A stretch of 64,000 nucleotides of DNA, from positions 1-64,000 of the forward strand of contig JBCBSS010000014.1 in the NCBI GenBank assembly GCA_039819065.1, read 5' to 3'. The stretch comes from JBCBSS01 sp039819065. GTDB taxonomy: Bacteria > Bacteroidota > Bacteroidia > Cytophagales > Cyclobacteriaceae. Shown here in pieces: positions 54,939 through 63,380 of this stretch. Each line of letters begins with the position of its first letter. Positions within the stretch are counted from its first letter, which is position 1. The translations under genes were made by a program, and so were the position numbers. The notes beneath the pieces were generated by a model that made no database searches, was not told the origin of the DNA, and saw nothing but the letters and a program-made list of their open reading frames with translations.

Positions 54939-55545
54939 GGTGAGTTCGTTCATCAAATTGATCGATGACAAACATTGAGCCTGTATAGGATAGCTGATAC
55001 AAACACAAATTGGTGTGTTCAAAATTATCCATGCTCTTTAGAGGGTAGTTGAGTAAAGTACATAGCAAGATGCGCATGGCACGCCCGTGCATACAAATCA
55101 AAATGTTTTCTTCGTCTTGCTGGCTGATGATATGGGCTATGGCTTTCTTTTGCCGCTCCGCTACTTCTTCTGGGCTCTCACCACCTTCCAGTGCCAGGGA
55201 GGTATTGCCCTCTTGCCATTGCTTAAGCACCCAGTGATAATATTGATCCTCTTCCGGCGTGATCTTCATTCCTTCGCGGTCGCCCCAACTGATCTCGTTT
55301 AGTTCAGGCAAAACCTGATGGGGCAAAGACATATCCAGAAACAACTTCACCGATTGAATGCTACGTTGAAGTGCCGATGTATATACCTTGTCAAAGGGTA
55401 TGTGCTTGTAAGCCGTATGAAAAGCTTCCGCCTGGTTATGTCCTAACTGATTGAGCGGCGCATCTACTCCACTACCCTGCACAATACCTGCTTTGTTATA
55501 GTCAGTCTGGCCATGGCGGACAAGGTATATTTTTTTGGTCTTCAA
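54919..55545 (-). CDS. Histidine phosphatase (phosphoglycerate mutase-like) family protein
   Basis: 208 residues. The catalytic RHG motif is in IYLVRHGQTDYNKAG (RHG at 10-12), the acid residue is probably in NEISWGDREGM (around 82-90) and the second His in ILICMHGRAMRIL (around 152). These enzymes hydrolyse or move phosphate through a phosphohistidine. Many substrates are known in this family (phosphoglycerate, alpha-ribazole phosphate, fructose bisphosphate); the sequence does not decide. The gene is convergent with the TPR gene and divergent from the men run. Confidence 0.88.
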   Translation of the reverse strand: MKTKKIYLVRHGQTDYNKAGIVQGSGVDAPLNQLGHNQAEAFHTAYKHIPFDKVYTSALQRSIQSVKLFLDMSLPHQVLPELNEISWGDREGMKITPEEDQYYHWVLKQWQEGNTSLALEGGESPEEVAERQKKAIAHIISQQDEENILICMHGRAMRILLCTLLNYPLKSMDNFEHTNLCLYQLSYTGSMFVIDQFDERTHLNGFLS

Positions 55546-55593
55546 TTTTATTCTATTTTTAGGCCGCTAAAATAGTCTTTTTTATCTAATCCA

Positions 55594-56016
55594 ATGATCG
55601 ATACGAATATTACGCTTGACGACCTCAACAATATGAGCATGGGGTGTATGGTAGAACATGTTGGGATTGAATTCACTGAAATCGGTGAAGACTACATTTC
55701 TGCCAAAATGCCGGTCGATAATCGAACACAGCAGCCTCAAGGCTTGTTACATGGAGGAGCATCAGTGGTGTTGGCAGAGACGCTTGGAAGCGTAGCCGCT
55801 TATTGTTGTGTGGATAGCAAAACACAGATATGTGTTGGGCAAGAGATCAATGCCAATCACATTCGAGGCGTAAGAGATGGTTATGTGTACGGTAAAACTA
55901 CTCCCATTCATATTGGCAGAAAAACACATGTTTGGGAAATACGTATTACTAATGAGCAATCAGAACTCGTTTGTATCAGCAGGATCACGATGGCTGTTCT
56001 AAACAAGAAATCATAG
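55594..56016 (+). CDS. menI: Hotdog-fold thioesterase, probably DHNA-CoA thioesterase
   Basis: 140 residues, a PaaI/MenI-type hotdog domain. GLLHGGASVVLAETLGSVAA (about 51-70) carries the HGG motif and the catalytic-position Glu. It is the first gene of a run with menF and menD (12 bp before menF), which makes 1,4-dihydroxy-2-naphthoyl-CoA hydrolysis the likely job. On sequence alone a phenylacetyl-CoA or other acyl-CoA thioesterase cannot be excluded. Confidence 0.78.
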   Translation: MIDTNITLDDLNNMSMGCMVEHVGIEFTEIGEDYISAKMPVDNRTQQPQGLLHGGASVVLAETLGSVAAYCCVDSKTQICVGQEINANHIRGVRDGYVYGKTTPIHIGRKTHVWEIRITNEQSELVCISRITMAVLNKKS

Positions 56017-56028
56017 AATGGAGAATGC

Positions 56029-57255
56029 ATGAAAGAAGCGCTGGAAGAAAAACTAAAAGGTCTACTCCATACTGAAAAAGAAAGTGATCCTATTAGATCG
56101 CTGATCAAGGCAGGTCTCAAAAACAAATCCGCCTTCGCCATGTGGCGAAACCCTCAGGCAAAAGTTTCCCATCTCATCATTGACCTACAAGGCACAGAAG
56201 CATACAAAAAGACCAGTCTGGAAGAGCTTTCTCAGGGATTCATATTTGCTCCGTTCAATGCCTCTTCCGAAACGCTTTTCATTCACGCCGATATCCGTTT
56301 TTCACAAGATCAAGACAATATATTGATCAATCCACTTTTTAATGATCCGGAAAAACTTGAAAACTTCAACAAATGCCTTAAAGCTGAAAGTAGGGATCAT
56401 GAAGAGGTCCAGGATTTCTATGTCAATCAACAAGAAGTACTGGAAGCTACCGATAAAGCGGATTTTATCGGCTTGGTAGAGAAAGGGATCGAGGCCATTG
56501 AAGCAGGGGAATTTCAAAAAATCGTCCCCTCAAGGCGCAAATTGATCGATGTAAAAGATGGGTTTGATTTAATACAAGAGTTTGAAAAACTGGCTGCCAC
56601 CTACCCCAATGCATTCGTGTCGTTGGTCTCCATACCTGAATACGGTACTTGGTTAGGGGCTACACCTGAATTGCTCATCAGTTTAACAGACAATAAAATA
56701 TTCAGAACGGTTGCCCTCGCAGGTACACAACCATTCATTGAAGGCATAAAGCTTTCGGAAGTAGCCTGGAGACAAAAAGAAATTGAAGAACAGGCACTGG
56801 TCAGTCGATATATCATCAATTGTTTCAAGAAAATACGGCTGAGGGAATTTGAAGAGTATGGCCCCAAAACGGTCATTGCTGGTAACTTGATGCACTTGAA
56901 AACCGAATTCGAAGTAGACATTGAAGATACTAACTTCCCACTACTGAGTTCGGTCATGCTAGAATTACTTCATCCCACTTCGGCCGTATGCGGTATGCCA
57001 CTGGCACCGTCACAGGATTTTTTACTGACCCATGAAAACTACAACAGGTCGTTTTTCAGTGGCTATCTTGGGCCAGTAAATATTGATAACACCATATCCC
57101 TCTTTGTCAATTTGAGATGTCTGCAATACCTCAAGCAAAAGTTGATCTTATATGCGGGAGCTGGAGTAACGGCCTCATCTGACCCGCAAAAGGAATGGGA
57201 TGAGACAGAATTAAAATGTAATACTTTACTTAGTATTATAAATAGAACACGTTGA
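56029..57255 (+). CDS. menF: Isochorismate synthase
   Basis: 408 residues, a chorismate-binding enzyme of the MenF/EntC type. Motifs include GEFQKIVPSRRKL (about 158-170), TWLGATPELLI (about 206-216), ALAGTQP, and LLHPTSAVCGMPLAP (about 313-327). It converts chorismate to isochorismate, the first step of menaquinone synthesis. Its stop overlaps the TTG start of menD (TTGA), so the two are translationally coupled. Confidence 0.93.
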   Translation: MKEALEEKLKGLLHTEKESDPIRSLIKAGLKNKSAFAMWRNPQAKVSHLIIDLQGTEAYKKTSLEELSQGFIFAPFNASSETLFIHADIRFSQDQDNILINPLFNDPEKLENFNKCLKAESRDHEEVQDFYVNQQEVLEATDKADFIGLVEKGIEAIEAGEFQKIVPSRRKLIDVKDGFDLIQEFEKLAATYPNAFVSLVSIPEYGTWLGATPELLISLTDNKIFRTVALAGTQPFIEGIKLSEVAWRQKEIEEQALVSRYIINCFKKIRLREFEEYGPKTVIAGNLMHLKTEFEVDIEDTNFPLLSSVMLELLHPTSAVCGMPLAPSQDFLLTHENYNRSFFSGYLGPVNIDNTISLFVNLRCLQYLKQKLILYAGAGVTASSDPQKEWDETELKCNTLLSIINRTR

Positions 57256-58970
57256 TTCCCCAGTCTGCTGTAGATATAGTGCACATATGCGCCCAAAAAG
57301 GCGTCAAGAGGGTCATTTTATCCCCGGGTTCACGTTGCGCACCATTGACCATTGCTTTTGCGCGACATCAGGACATTAGCACTTTCACGGTAAGTGACGA
57401 AAGGTCAGCCGCCTTTATCGGGCACGGCATGGCGCTCAAATCCAATGAGCCTACTGCTTTAGTTTGTACTTCAGGATCAGCGGCCTATAATTATGCTCCG
57501 ACCATCGCCGAGGCATATTTTCAGCAGGTCCCTTTAATCGTATTCACCGCAGATCGCCCGCCAGAGTGGATCAACCAGCATGATGGTCAGACCATCTACC
57601 AACCGGAGATATACGGTAGGCATGTTAAGAAAAGCTTCACGATGCCAGTGGATACATCTCATGATGACGCGCTATGGCATGTACATAGAATAATGAACGA
57701 GGCCATTAACCTTAGCAAAGCCTCACCTCCGGGGCCGGTTCATGTCAATGTGCCTTTTAGGGAGCCGTTCTACCCAGAAGAGAACGAGGTGATTAAGGCA
57801 AGTGAGCAACTCAGAGTGACCAATGAGCTTAATGGACACCCAGAACTGGCTGAGAGTGATTGGTGGGATATTTTCAAACAGTGGAATAACGCCAAACGCA
57901 TTCTTATTCTGGGTGGACAGGGAGACCAAGACTTCGGATTGGATGGCATACTGAAAGAAATTGGGTGGTCTATGAAAGTGCCAGTTCTGGGTGATATCAT
58001 TTCAAACTTGCATGCTATTGATAATAGCATAAAACATCAAGATCTCTTTTTGATAGGGAAAACCGAAGATGTCAAAAAAGATCTAGCTCCTGATCTACTG
58101 ATTACCTTCGGAAAATCTATCATTTCTAAAAACATCAAGCTTTTATTGAGAAAGTATAAGGCTAAAGCCCACTGGCATTTGCAGCCTTACGGAGAAGTAG
58201 CAGATACTTATCAATCATTAACACATATTTATCGCACATCTCCACAGGTATTCTTCACCAAGATCAAAAACTATTTTCAGGATACCGGGTCATCTGAAGC
58301 ACAAAATACTTTCAGAGAACAGTGGCAGGAAAATGAGATCAAGAGCACGCAAGTGTTGAAATCATTTATTGAAAAGAGCGATTTCAGTGATTTGTCAGCC
58401 TACTATCATGCGATGAACAGCCTACCGAACAATTGCGACTTGCACTTAGCCAACAGCATGGCTGTGAGATACGCCAATTTCGTGGGTGTAAACCCTGCTC
58501 AGACGGGTATTCATGTCTATGCCAATCGCGGTACCAGTGGCATAGATGGCAGTAATAGCACCGCCACCGGTGCCGCTATGATTTCTGATCGCTTGACCTA
58601 TCTACTTACCGGCGACCTTGCTTTTTTCTACGATAGAAATGCTTTCTGGCATAACTATCTGCCCAAGAACTTAAGGATCATTGTCTTCAATAATCACGCT
58701 GGAGGTATTTTCAGCCTGATAGACGGCCCCAGTCGCCAACCGGAATTGGCTGCGTACTTTGAGACAGAACAGAGGCTTAGCTGTGCTTCTACCGCTTCAG
58801 AATTCGGGTTCGAGTATACGCATTGTGCCGACTTTGCTTCATTGGAAGAAGCTTTTAAAACCTTTCATGAAATCAGCGAACAACCCAAGTTAATTGAGAT
58901 CTCAACTGATAACGCTATCAACACTGAGGTATTCAAATCGCTAAAGGCATTCATGGCCGATAACAGTTAA
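57252..58970 (+). CDS. menD: SEPHCHC synthase MenD
   Basis: 572 residues beginning at a TTG that shares bases with the menF stop. MenD is the thiamine-diphosphate enzyme adding a succinyl semialdehyde unit to isochorismate. The start IPQSAVDIVHICAQKGVKRV, the glutamate-containing ISTFTVSDERSAAFIGHGMAL (about residues 38-58) and the cofactor-binding RGTSGIDGSNSTATGAA region (about 421-437) with LLTGDLAFFYD are typical. No coding gene follows for 170 bp, then a small gene and menE. Confidence 0.95.
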   Translation: MIPQSAVDIVHICAQKGVKRVILSPGSRCAPLTIAFARHQDISTFTVSDERSAAFIGHGMALKSNEPTALVCTSGSAAYNYAPTIAEAYFQQVPLIVFTADRPPEWINQHDGQTIYQPEIYGRHVKKSFTMPVDTSHDDALWHVHRIMNEAINLSKASPPGPVHVNVPFREPFYPEENEVIKASEQLRVTNELNGHPELAESDWWDIFKQWNNAKRILILGGQGDQDFGLDGILKEIGWSMKVPVLGDIISNLHAIDNSIKHQDLFLIGKTEDVKKDLAPDLLITFGKSIISKNIKLLLRKYKAKAHWHLQPYGEVADTYQSLTHIYRTSPQVFFTKIKNYFQDTGSSEAQNTFREQWQENEIKSTQVLKSFIEKSDFSDLSAYYHAMNSLPNNCDLHLANSMAVRYANFVGVNPAQTGIHVYANRGTSGIDGSNSTATGAAMISDRLTYLLTGDLAFFYDRNAFWHNYLPKNLRIIVFNNHAGGIFSLIDGPSRQPELAAYFETEQRLSCASTASEFGFEYTHCADFASLEEAFKTFHEISEQPKLIEISTDNAINTEVFKSLKAFMADNS

Positions 58971-59143
58971 GCCATCTTATTCCTCGGTGCTTCATTTTAT
59001 GATGAAAATCATCCCGGCGAATGAAGAATGTAGAAAGTCTAGGCTCATCATGTTTTTAAATTGACCACACAGTCGTATTTTAGAATAGAAAGATCAGAAG
59101 CATGACGCCAAATAAATGACGGGCACCCAAATACAGAGATACC

Positions 59144-59518
59144 ATGTACGAGCACGAAAAAAACGAAGTTTATAGGGCCATCGGAGAGTTGGCTTATGTT
59201 GTGGCCAAAGTAAAGGATGGTTTGAAACTGGAAGAGAAAAAAACTTTTTTTGATATTGTCGAAAAAGAACTGGAATTCGATGCCTGGGCGGCGGAGAGCA
59301 GGTTCGAGCTTCTAGACGAGGTCATCCACCCTACTGTTGACCATGCTTATAATGAAGCGATACACGAGTTAAAAAAATACAAAGTCCATTTTACCGATGA
59401 CCTCAAAGAAAAGGCTGTGAAAGTCTTGGAAGCAGTTTCTACCTCATGCTCTACGATTAGCTCTGAAATGCAGAATTTCGTTATTGATAGATTCAAGCAA
59501 GATTTGGAGCACCTCTAG
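59144..59518 (+). CDS. Small all-helical protein upstream of menE (TerB-like pattern)
   Basis: 124 residues, no signal or membrane segment. AYVVAKVKDGLKLEEKKTFFDIV (about 18-40) follows the TerB-like pattern of an acidic turn (K-D-G-x-x-x-x-E-E) between helices, as in the longer protein at 5.4 kb, though similarity is weak. It stops 1 bp before the menE ATG, so both are made from one message. Nothing links it to menaquinone synthesis except position. Confidence 0.6.
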   Translation: MYEHEKNEVYRAIGELAYVVAKVKDGLKLEEKKTFFDIVEKELEFDAWAAESRFELLDEVIHPTVDHAYNEAIHELKKYKVHFTDDLKEKAVKVLEAVSTSCSTISSEMQNFVIDRFKQDLEHL

Positions 59519-59519
59519 T

Positions 59520-60614
59520 ATGCCTTTGAAAAAAGGGTTATGGCTGAACGGCAAGGAGTATAGTCTAGAAGAGTTTCAAGATGGTATTCCTGCCGCCGAT
59601 GATCAATTCGAACGGGATACTTTGACCTTCTGCCATCAATGGTTGAATGGTCAAAATACCTTCACTATCCACACCTCGGGTTCTACCGGTAAGCCCAAAC
59701 CCATCAACATTAGCCGAAAGCAGATGGAGCTTAGTGCCAGGCTCACTGGTGAGGCACTACAACTCGCACCTGACTACAATGCCTTGGTCTGCCTTAACAC
59801 GGCCTACATTGCAGGACAGATGATGCTGGTGCGTTGCTTTACGCTCGGCTTAAATCCTTTTGTTGTCACACCGAGTGCCACTCCTTTAACACAGTTACCC
59901 AAAGGGATATCCATAGATTTTACTGCCTTCGTTCCTTATCAAATGCAGCAGATGTTAGGCGACAGTGATTTATCAAATCGGTTAGATAAACTCAAGGGTA
60001 TTATCATTGGAGGAGCGCCGATCGGCCTTTCATTACTTCAAAGGCTGGAAAATATGCAGGCTCCGGTTTATGCCACCTATGGCATGACAGAAACGGTTTC
60101 CCACATTGCCTTGCGAAGGCTCAATGGCACCGATAAAAGTCCCTACTTTAAAACCCAGCCTGGTGTAACCATCAGCACAGACGAAAGGGGTTGCTTGACC
60201 ATACAATCTGAATTGACCAACGGCCAATTACTAATCACCAATGATCTGGTTAAACTAGTCTCCTCTGACCAATTTGAATGGCTGGGCAGAATTGACAATG
60301 TGATCAATAGTGGTGGTGTCAAAATTCAGGTAGAACAGGTTGAACTAAAAGCAGGAAAAGCTTTACTTACCATGAATGTACCCAACCGTTTTCTCATTAT
60401 CGGTGTGCCTGATGAGCAACTTGGTGAAAAGGTTGTAATGGTTATAGAAGGTACACCTCTCGAAAATGAGCAGCAAAGCAAGTTGGAAAGCAAATTGGAA
60501 GAGGTATTGTCAAAATACGAGCAACCTAAGGTGATACACTATCTGCCCGAATTCGTAGAAACCGAAACGGGAAAGGTTAAGAGACAAGAGACCTTGGCTG
60601 CTGTACTTGCCTAA
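59520..60614 (+). CDS. menE: o-Succinylbenzoate-CoA ligase MenE (short form)
   Basis: 364 residues from the ATG at 59520, chosen because the longer reading to 59484 overlaps the upstream gene and lacks family similarity. The AMP-forming ligase signature is HTSGSTGKPKPINISRKQ (about 51-68); YATYGMTETVSHIALRRL (about 181-198) and WLGRIDNVINSGGVKIQ (about 256-272) follow. The family is usually 450 residues or more; Bacteroidota have this compact form with a reduced N-terminal domain. It ends ETGKVKRQETLAAVLA, and a diverged second copy of that tail lies 192 bp downstream. Confidence 0.9.
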   Translation: MPLKKGLWLNGKEYSLEEFQDGIPAADDQFERDTLTFCHQWLNGQNTFTIHTSGSTGKPKPINISRKQMELSARLTGEALQLAPDYNALVCLNTAYIAGQMMLVRCFTLGLNPFVVTPSATPLTQLPKGISIDFTAFVPYQMQQMLGDSDLSNRLDKLKGIIIGGAPIGLSLLQRLENMQAPVYATYGMTETVSHIALRRLNGTDKSPYFKTQPGVTISTDERGCLTIQSELTNGQLLITNDLVKLVSSDQFEWLGRIDNVINSGGVKIQVEQVELKAGKALLTMNVPNRFLIIGVPDEQLGEKVVMVIEGTPLENEQQSKLESKLEEVLSKYEQPKVIHYLPEFVETETGKVKRQETLAAVLA

Positions 60615-60677
60615 GCACTAGAACCCAACGAAAAACCCTCCGGTATTAGAAGCCAATTGCTTGAGAAAAACCACTTC
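60564..60677. repeat. Diverged 192-bp-spaced repeat, copy 1: menE tail plus orphan vWA-gene tail
   Basis: Positions 60564-60614 are the true menE 3' end. From 60618, on the minus strand, an orphan tail reads VVFLKQLASNTGGFFVGF and a TAG stop, as in the real vWA gene 192 bp further on but for Ile to Val and synonymous changes. No vWA gene body is attached to it. Confidence 0.85.
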
Positions 60678-60684
60678 CGATGCC

Positions 60685-60749
60685 GCTGTTGGAGTTGTCT
60701 CCGACAGCATATTTATAGAATAATACTCGTTGGAGACAACTCCAACGAG
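60685..60749. repeat. Pair of inverted REP-like hairpins
   Basis: Hairpin 1 is GCTGTTGGAG-TTGT-CTCCGACAGC (60685-60708) with one G-T pair. Hairpin 2 is CTCGTTGGAG-ACAA-CTCCAACGAG (60726-60749), a perfect 10-bp stem. Their cores (GTTGGAGTTGTCTCC and its complement) are exact inverted copies at 60688-60702 and 60732-60746. Such paired hairpins resemble BIME-type repeats moved by RAYT transposases; no such transposase is in the window. Confidence 0.75.
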
Positions 60750-60755
60750 GGCCAA

Positions 60756-60869
60756 GAGACTGGAAAAGTAAAAAGAAAAGAGACCTTGAATGCTGTTCTG
60801 GACTAAGCCTTAGAATCCAACGAAAAACCCTCCAGTATTAGAAGCCAATTGCTTGAGAAAAATCACTTT
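60756..60869. repeat. Diverged 192-bp-spaced repeat, copy 2: orphan menE tail plus vWA-gene tail
   Basis: Positions 60756-60806 read in frame as ETGKVKRKETLNAVLD and a stop, a second MenE C terminus with seven synonymous codon changes and three amino-acid changes from the true tail. It is not attached to a menE body. From 60810 the repeat is the real 3' end of the vWA gene. Both copies keep exactly 3 bp between the two stop codons. Confidence 0.85.
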
Positions 60870-61910
60870 AGGCGAGGTAGGGTTATCCAGGAAATCAGAC
60901 CCAACACCAATGGTATTGATTTGAACATTACCGGTATTCATCCTTTGAACCATATTCAATATATCGTTAATGTTGTCCTCTGTACCATTGGCGGTAGGCT
61001 CACCATCGGATAGCAAAACTATATCGCTGATCCCCTGGTAGTTGCTAAGGACATAACTTAACGCTCTTCTGGTAGGTGTTCCACCATCTGCATTGAGCGA
61101 CTTGATGAAATTCGAGGCTTGCTCTTTATTACTAGGTGTAGCCGATTTTAGGAAGCCCCAATTGGCCCGATAATCATCATCATTTAAATAAGGGAATCTG
61201 ACGATATCAAACTGAAAATCCGTTCCCATGGTAGTGATTAGCATTCGGATTCCTGCCTTCACTGGCGTAAGCCGATCTTCCCGTTGATCATTATTGATCA
61301 TACTACCGGAAACGTCTACAACGAAAACCACATTTCTTCCACTGAACTTAAAGCCCAGGTTAATCTCCGAGCTGGTCACTTGCTTGGGTGGACAAGGGTC
61401 GTTGAGCCCGAGGCCACAATCGTCCATCCAGTTTTTATAAGCTGAGTAATCTTCAGGGCAATTACATTCTGCAGGTTGGGGACAGCAATCATCGCATTTC
61501 GGACATCTAGCCAAATCCTGTTGACAATCCCGAAGCTGTGCTTCCAGAGACTGTACCTGCTTTTCCAGGGCTTTTATTTTATTCTGATTATCCTGTTGGT
61601 CAGCTAAGCACTCAGCTAATTGGCGTTTGGTATTCTCTATTTTAATCTCAAGCTCTTCTTTGGCTTGAATGATCCGGTTCATCTGACTTTGGATGCTATC
61701 ATATATTTCTGAGGGGATGGAAGTTTTGATGTCCTCCAGCGTAACCCCCAATTTTTCTACCTCAGCACTGAGCTTTTTTTGCTCCTCAAACTCCTCTAAC
61801 GGAATGTTGAGCTTCGGTACGATAATATAGAGAATCAATACAGCACCCAGCGCACCAGAAAGTAAATCCAGGAACGAAACACTAAAAACGTTAATCTCTT
61901 TTTTCGCCAT
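60810..61910 (-). CDS. MotB-like inner-membrane protein with coiled coil, Cys-rich stretch and vWA domain
   Basis: 366 residues. One membrane helix (about 14-32, LLSGALGAVLILYIIVP) of the MotB/ExbD type anchors the protein with the rest in the periplasm. A coiled coil spans about 40-115. A Cys-rich stretch follows (RCPKCDDCCPQPAECNCPED, about 120-140). Residues about 170-360 are a von Willebrand A domain with a complete MIDAS motif (VFVVDVSGSM and LLSDGEPT). The MotA/ExbB-like gene is 19 bp upstream. MotB and ZorB carry peptidoglycan-binding domains instead, so this combination differs. Confidence 0.82.
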   Translation of the reverse strand: MAKKEINVFSVSFLDLLSGALGAVLILYIIVPKLNIPLEEFEEQKKLSAEVEKLGVTLEDIKTSIPSEIYDSIQSQMNRIIQAKEELEIKIENTKRQLAECLADQQDNQNKIKALEKQVQSLEAQLRDCQQDLARCPKCDDCCPQPAECNCPEDYSAYKNWMDDCGLGLNDPCPPKQVTSSEINLGFKFSGRNVVFVVDVSGSMINNDQREDRLTPVKAGIRMLITTMGTDFQFDIVRFPYLNDDDYRANWGFLKSATPSNKEQASNFIKSLNADGGTPTRRALSYVLSNYQGISDIVLLSDGEPTANGTEDNINDILNMVQRMNTGNVQINTIGVGSDFLDNPTSPKVIFLKQLASNTGGFFVGF

Positions 61911-61929
61911 AGCTTGAGAAGGGCTCTAT

Positions 61930-62712
61930 CTAGTTGAGGTCAATCCGATTGATGAGGTTTTCTATGACGTATTCTTCCAGGTCAGAATGTAGCTTCTCCC
62001 CTCTTTCTTGCAGCCGATGAAAAAACCACATTAAAATCAGACTTAAGAAAAGTGCCACCAACGTGGTGTCAAAGGCAATACCGAGCGTTGCTGTAATGAG
62101 CTTGGTGTCACCGCTATCAGCAATCAACAAAGCCTGCGAAATACCCAGTACTGTACCGATAAAACCAATTGATGGTATGGCCCATGCCAGGTATCTGATC
62201 ACTGACTGCCTACTTTCCTCATTGGTCAAATTGATCCGACATTGTGTACTCACCACTTCCAGCGATTCTGAAATGGAAGAGGTGGCGCGGAATTTTGTGC
62301 ACGCTTTTTTAACCAATTGCAGCAAATAGGACCTTTCATTGGTCTTCTGTAAGTTCTGTTGTTCTAGCTGGGTGGCTTGTAGTTTAATCTGCTGTACGTT
62401 ATTTGGCGAAAGCACATAATTCTCCTGAACCGGTAAAAGGTTATACTGCTCAGAAGTAAGAAAAGCATTCTGTTGGTTTTTGATGCGTTTGAGATTACTG
62501 AAAATCTCTGTCATACCCCAAAAGAAGGCTATGAAGGTAAAGAACTGTATATAGCCACCATTAGCAAAATTGCCTCCCAAGGCTACAGCAAACCGGTTTA
62601 AAAACCCTTCGCCCTCCGCTCCACCAGTAGTATTGAACAGAATAAACATGAGCACTGCCATTACAGCAGCAATGCCAAAGGCCATGGCAATGATTCCAAT
62701 TCTATTATCCAT
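61930..62712 (-). CDS. MotA/TolQ/ExbB-family ion-channel protein
   Basis: 260 residues. Two N-terminal membrane helices (about 7-28 and 50-70) are followed by a cytoplasmic helical part (75-165) and two more helices in the MotA_ExbB domain: IRYLAWAIPSIGFIGTVLGISQAL (about 166-190) and AFDTTLVALFLSLILMWFFH. Such proteins form the pentameric proton or sodium channel around a MotB/ExbD dimer. The adjacent vWA protein has the matching single helix, so the two probably form a motor-like unit. Confidence 0.85.
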   Translation of the reverse strand: MDNRIGIIAMAFGIAAVMAVLMFILFNTTGGAEGEGFLNRFAVALGGNFANGGYIQFFTFIAFFWGMTEIFSNLKRIKNQQNAFLTSEQYNLLPVQENYVLSPNNVQQIKLQATQLEQQNLQKTNERSYLLQLVKKACTKFRATSSISESLEVVSTQCRINLTNEESRQSVIRYLAWAIPSIGFIGTVLGISQALLIADSGDTKLITATLGIAFDTTLVALFLSLILMWFFHRLQERGEKLHSDLEEYVIENLINRIDLN

Positions 62713-62804
62713 AATATTTTATCAAATGACTGGCATCGGCTTTCTACTGATGCCTTGATTGCAATGCTAAAAAGAGACAACTCTTCACCGAAGTTGTCGT
62801 TCGC

Positions 62805-63380
62805 TTATTTGATTCTCACCGTTTTGATATGAGGCATAGCTTTTACCTGACGCTGTGCATTAGCTTTATCGCCGGCTACACTTGCTGTCTTCAAAACCAG
62901 TTTTGTCAATCCTATCTGCACTGTATCTCCATCTTGAATACGTACCAAATCGCCCTGGTCAATTCTATTGGGATCACCATTGACATAGGTGCCGTTCATG
63001 CTGGGTTTGCTATCGGATATAATGAAAGTACCGGATTCTACCTTGAGTACCAAATGGCTTCTGCTGATATGTTCATCTTCATTCAAGGCGATATCAGGTT
63101 TGCTAGCGCCGGACGATCTGCCTATGACATAGCTTCCCGTCATCAAATCAAAAATATCAGACGATTTGCCTTCGGTGTGTACAATCAGCCAACCTGCTTC
63201 ACTTGGCGTGTGGACCCGTTCAGGTGTGTGGCTAGCTTGGACTGGTTTTAGTATTCCCGGTACAAATGGCACTTTCGACCGGTCTCCATAGCCCCACCAT
63301 TTACTATTGCAGTTTTGACACCTTTCATCCGGTGTGTAACTCACTTTATGACCACAATTCTGGCAGTGTATTAAAGACAT
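62805..63380 (-). CDS. FHA-domain protein with N-terminal zinc ribbon
   Basis: 191 residues. The N terminus is a four-Cys zinc ribbon (CQNCG at 6-10 and CQNCN at 20-24). Residues about 80-175 are an FHA domain with the expected phosphothreonine-binding pattern: GSYVIGRSSG, HISRSHLVLK and SMNGTYVNG. The Arg, Ser-x-x-His and Asn are all present. FHA domains read Ser/Thr-kinase signals, but no kinase gene is in the window. It overlaps the upstream membrane-protein gene by 1 bp and lies 92 bp before the channel gene. Confidence 0.85.
   Translation of the reverse strand: MSLIHCQNCGHKVSYTPDERCQNCNSKWWGYGDRSKVPFVPGILKPVQASHTPERVHTPSEAGWLIVHTEGKSSDIFDLMTGSYVIGRSSGASKPDIALNEDEHISRSHLVLKVESGTFIISDSKPSMNGTYVNGDPNRIDQGDLVRIQDGDTVQIGLTKLVLKTASVAGDKANAQRQVKAMPHIKTVRIK

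Noticed and set aside
60810..62712. Zorya defence system (ZorA/ZorB)
   Set aside because: The MotB-like partner lacks a peptidoglycan-binding OmpA domain and no ZorC/D/E gene is seen, so only a distant analogy holds.
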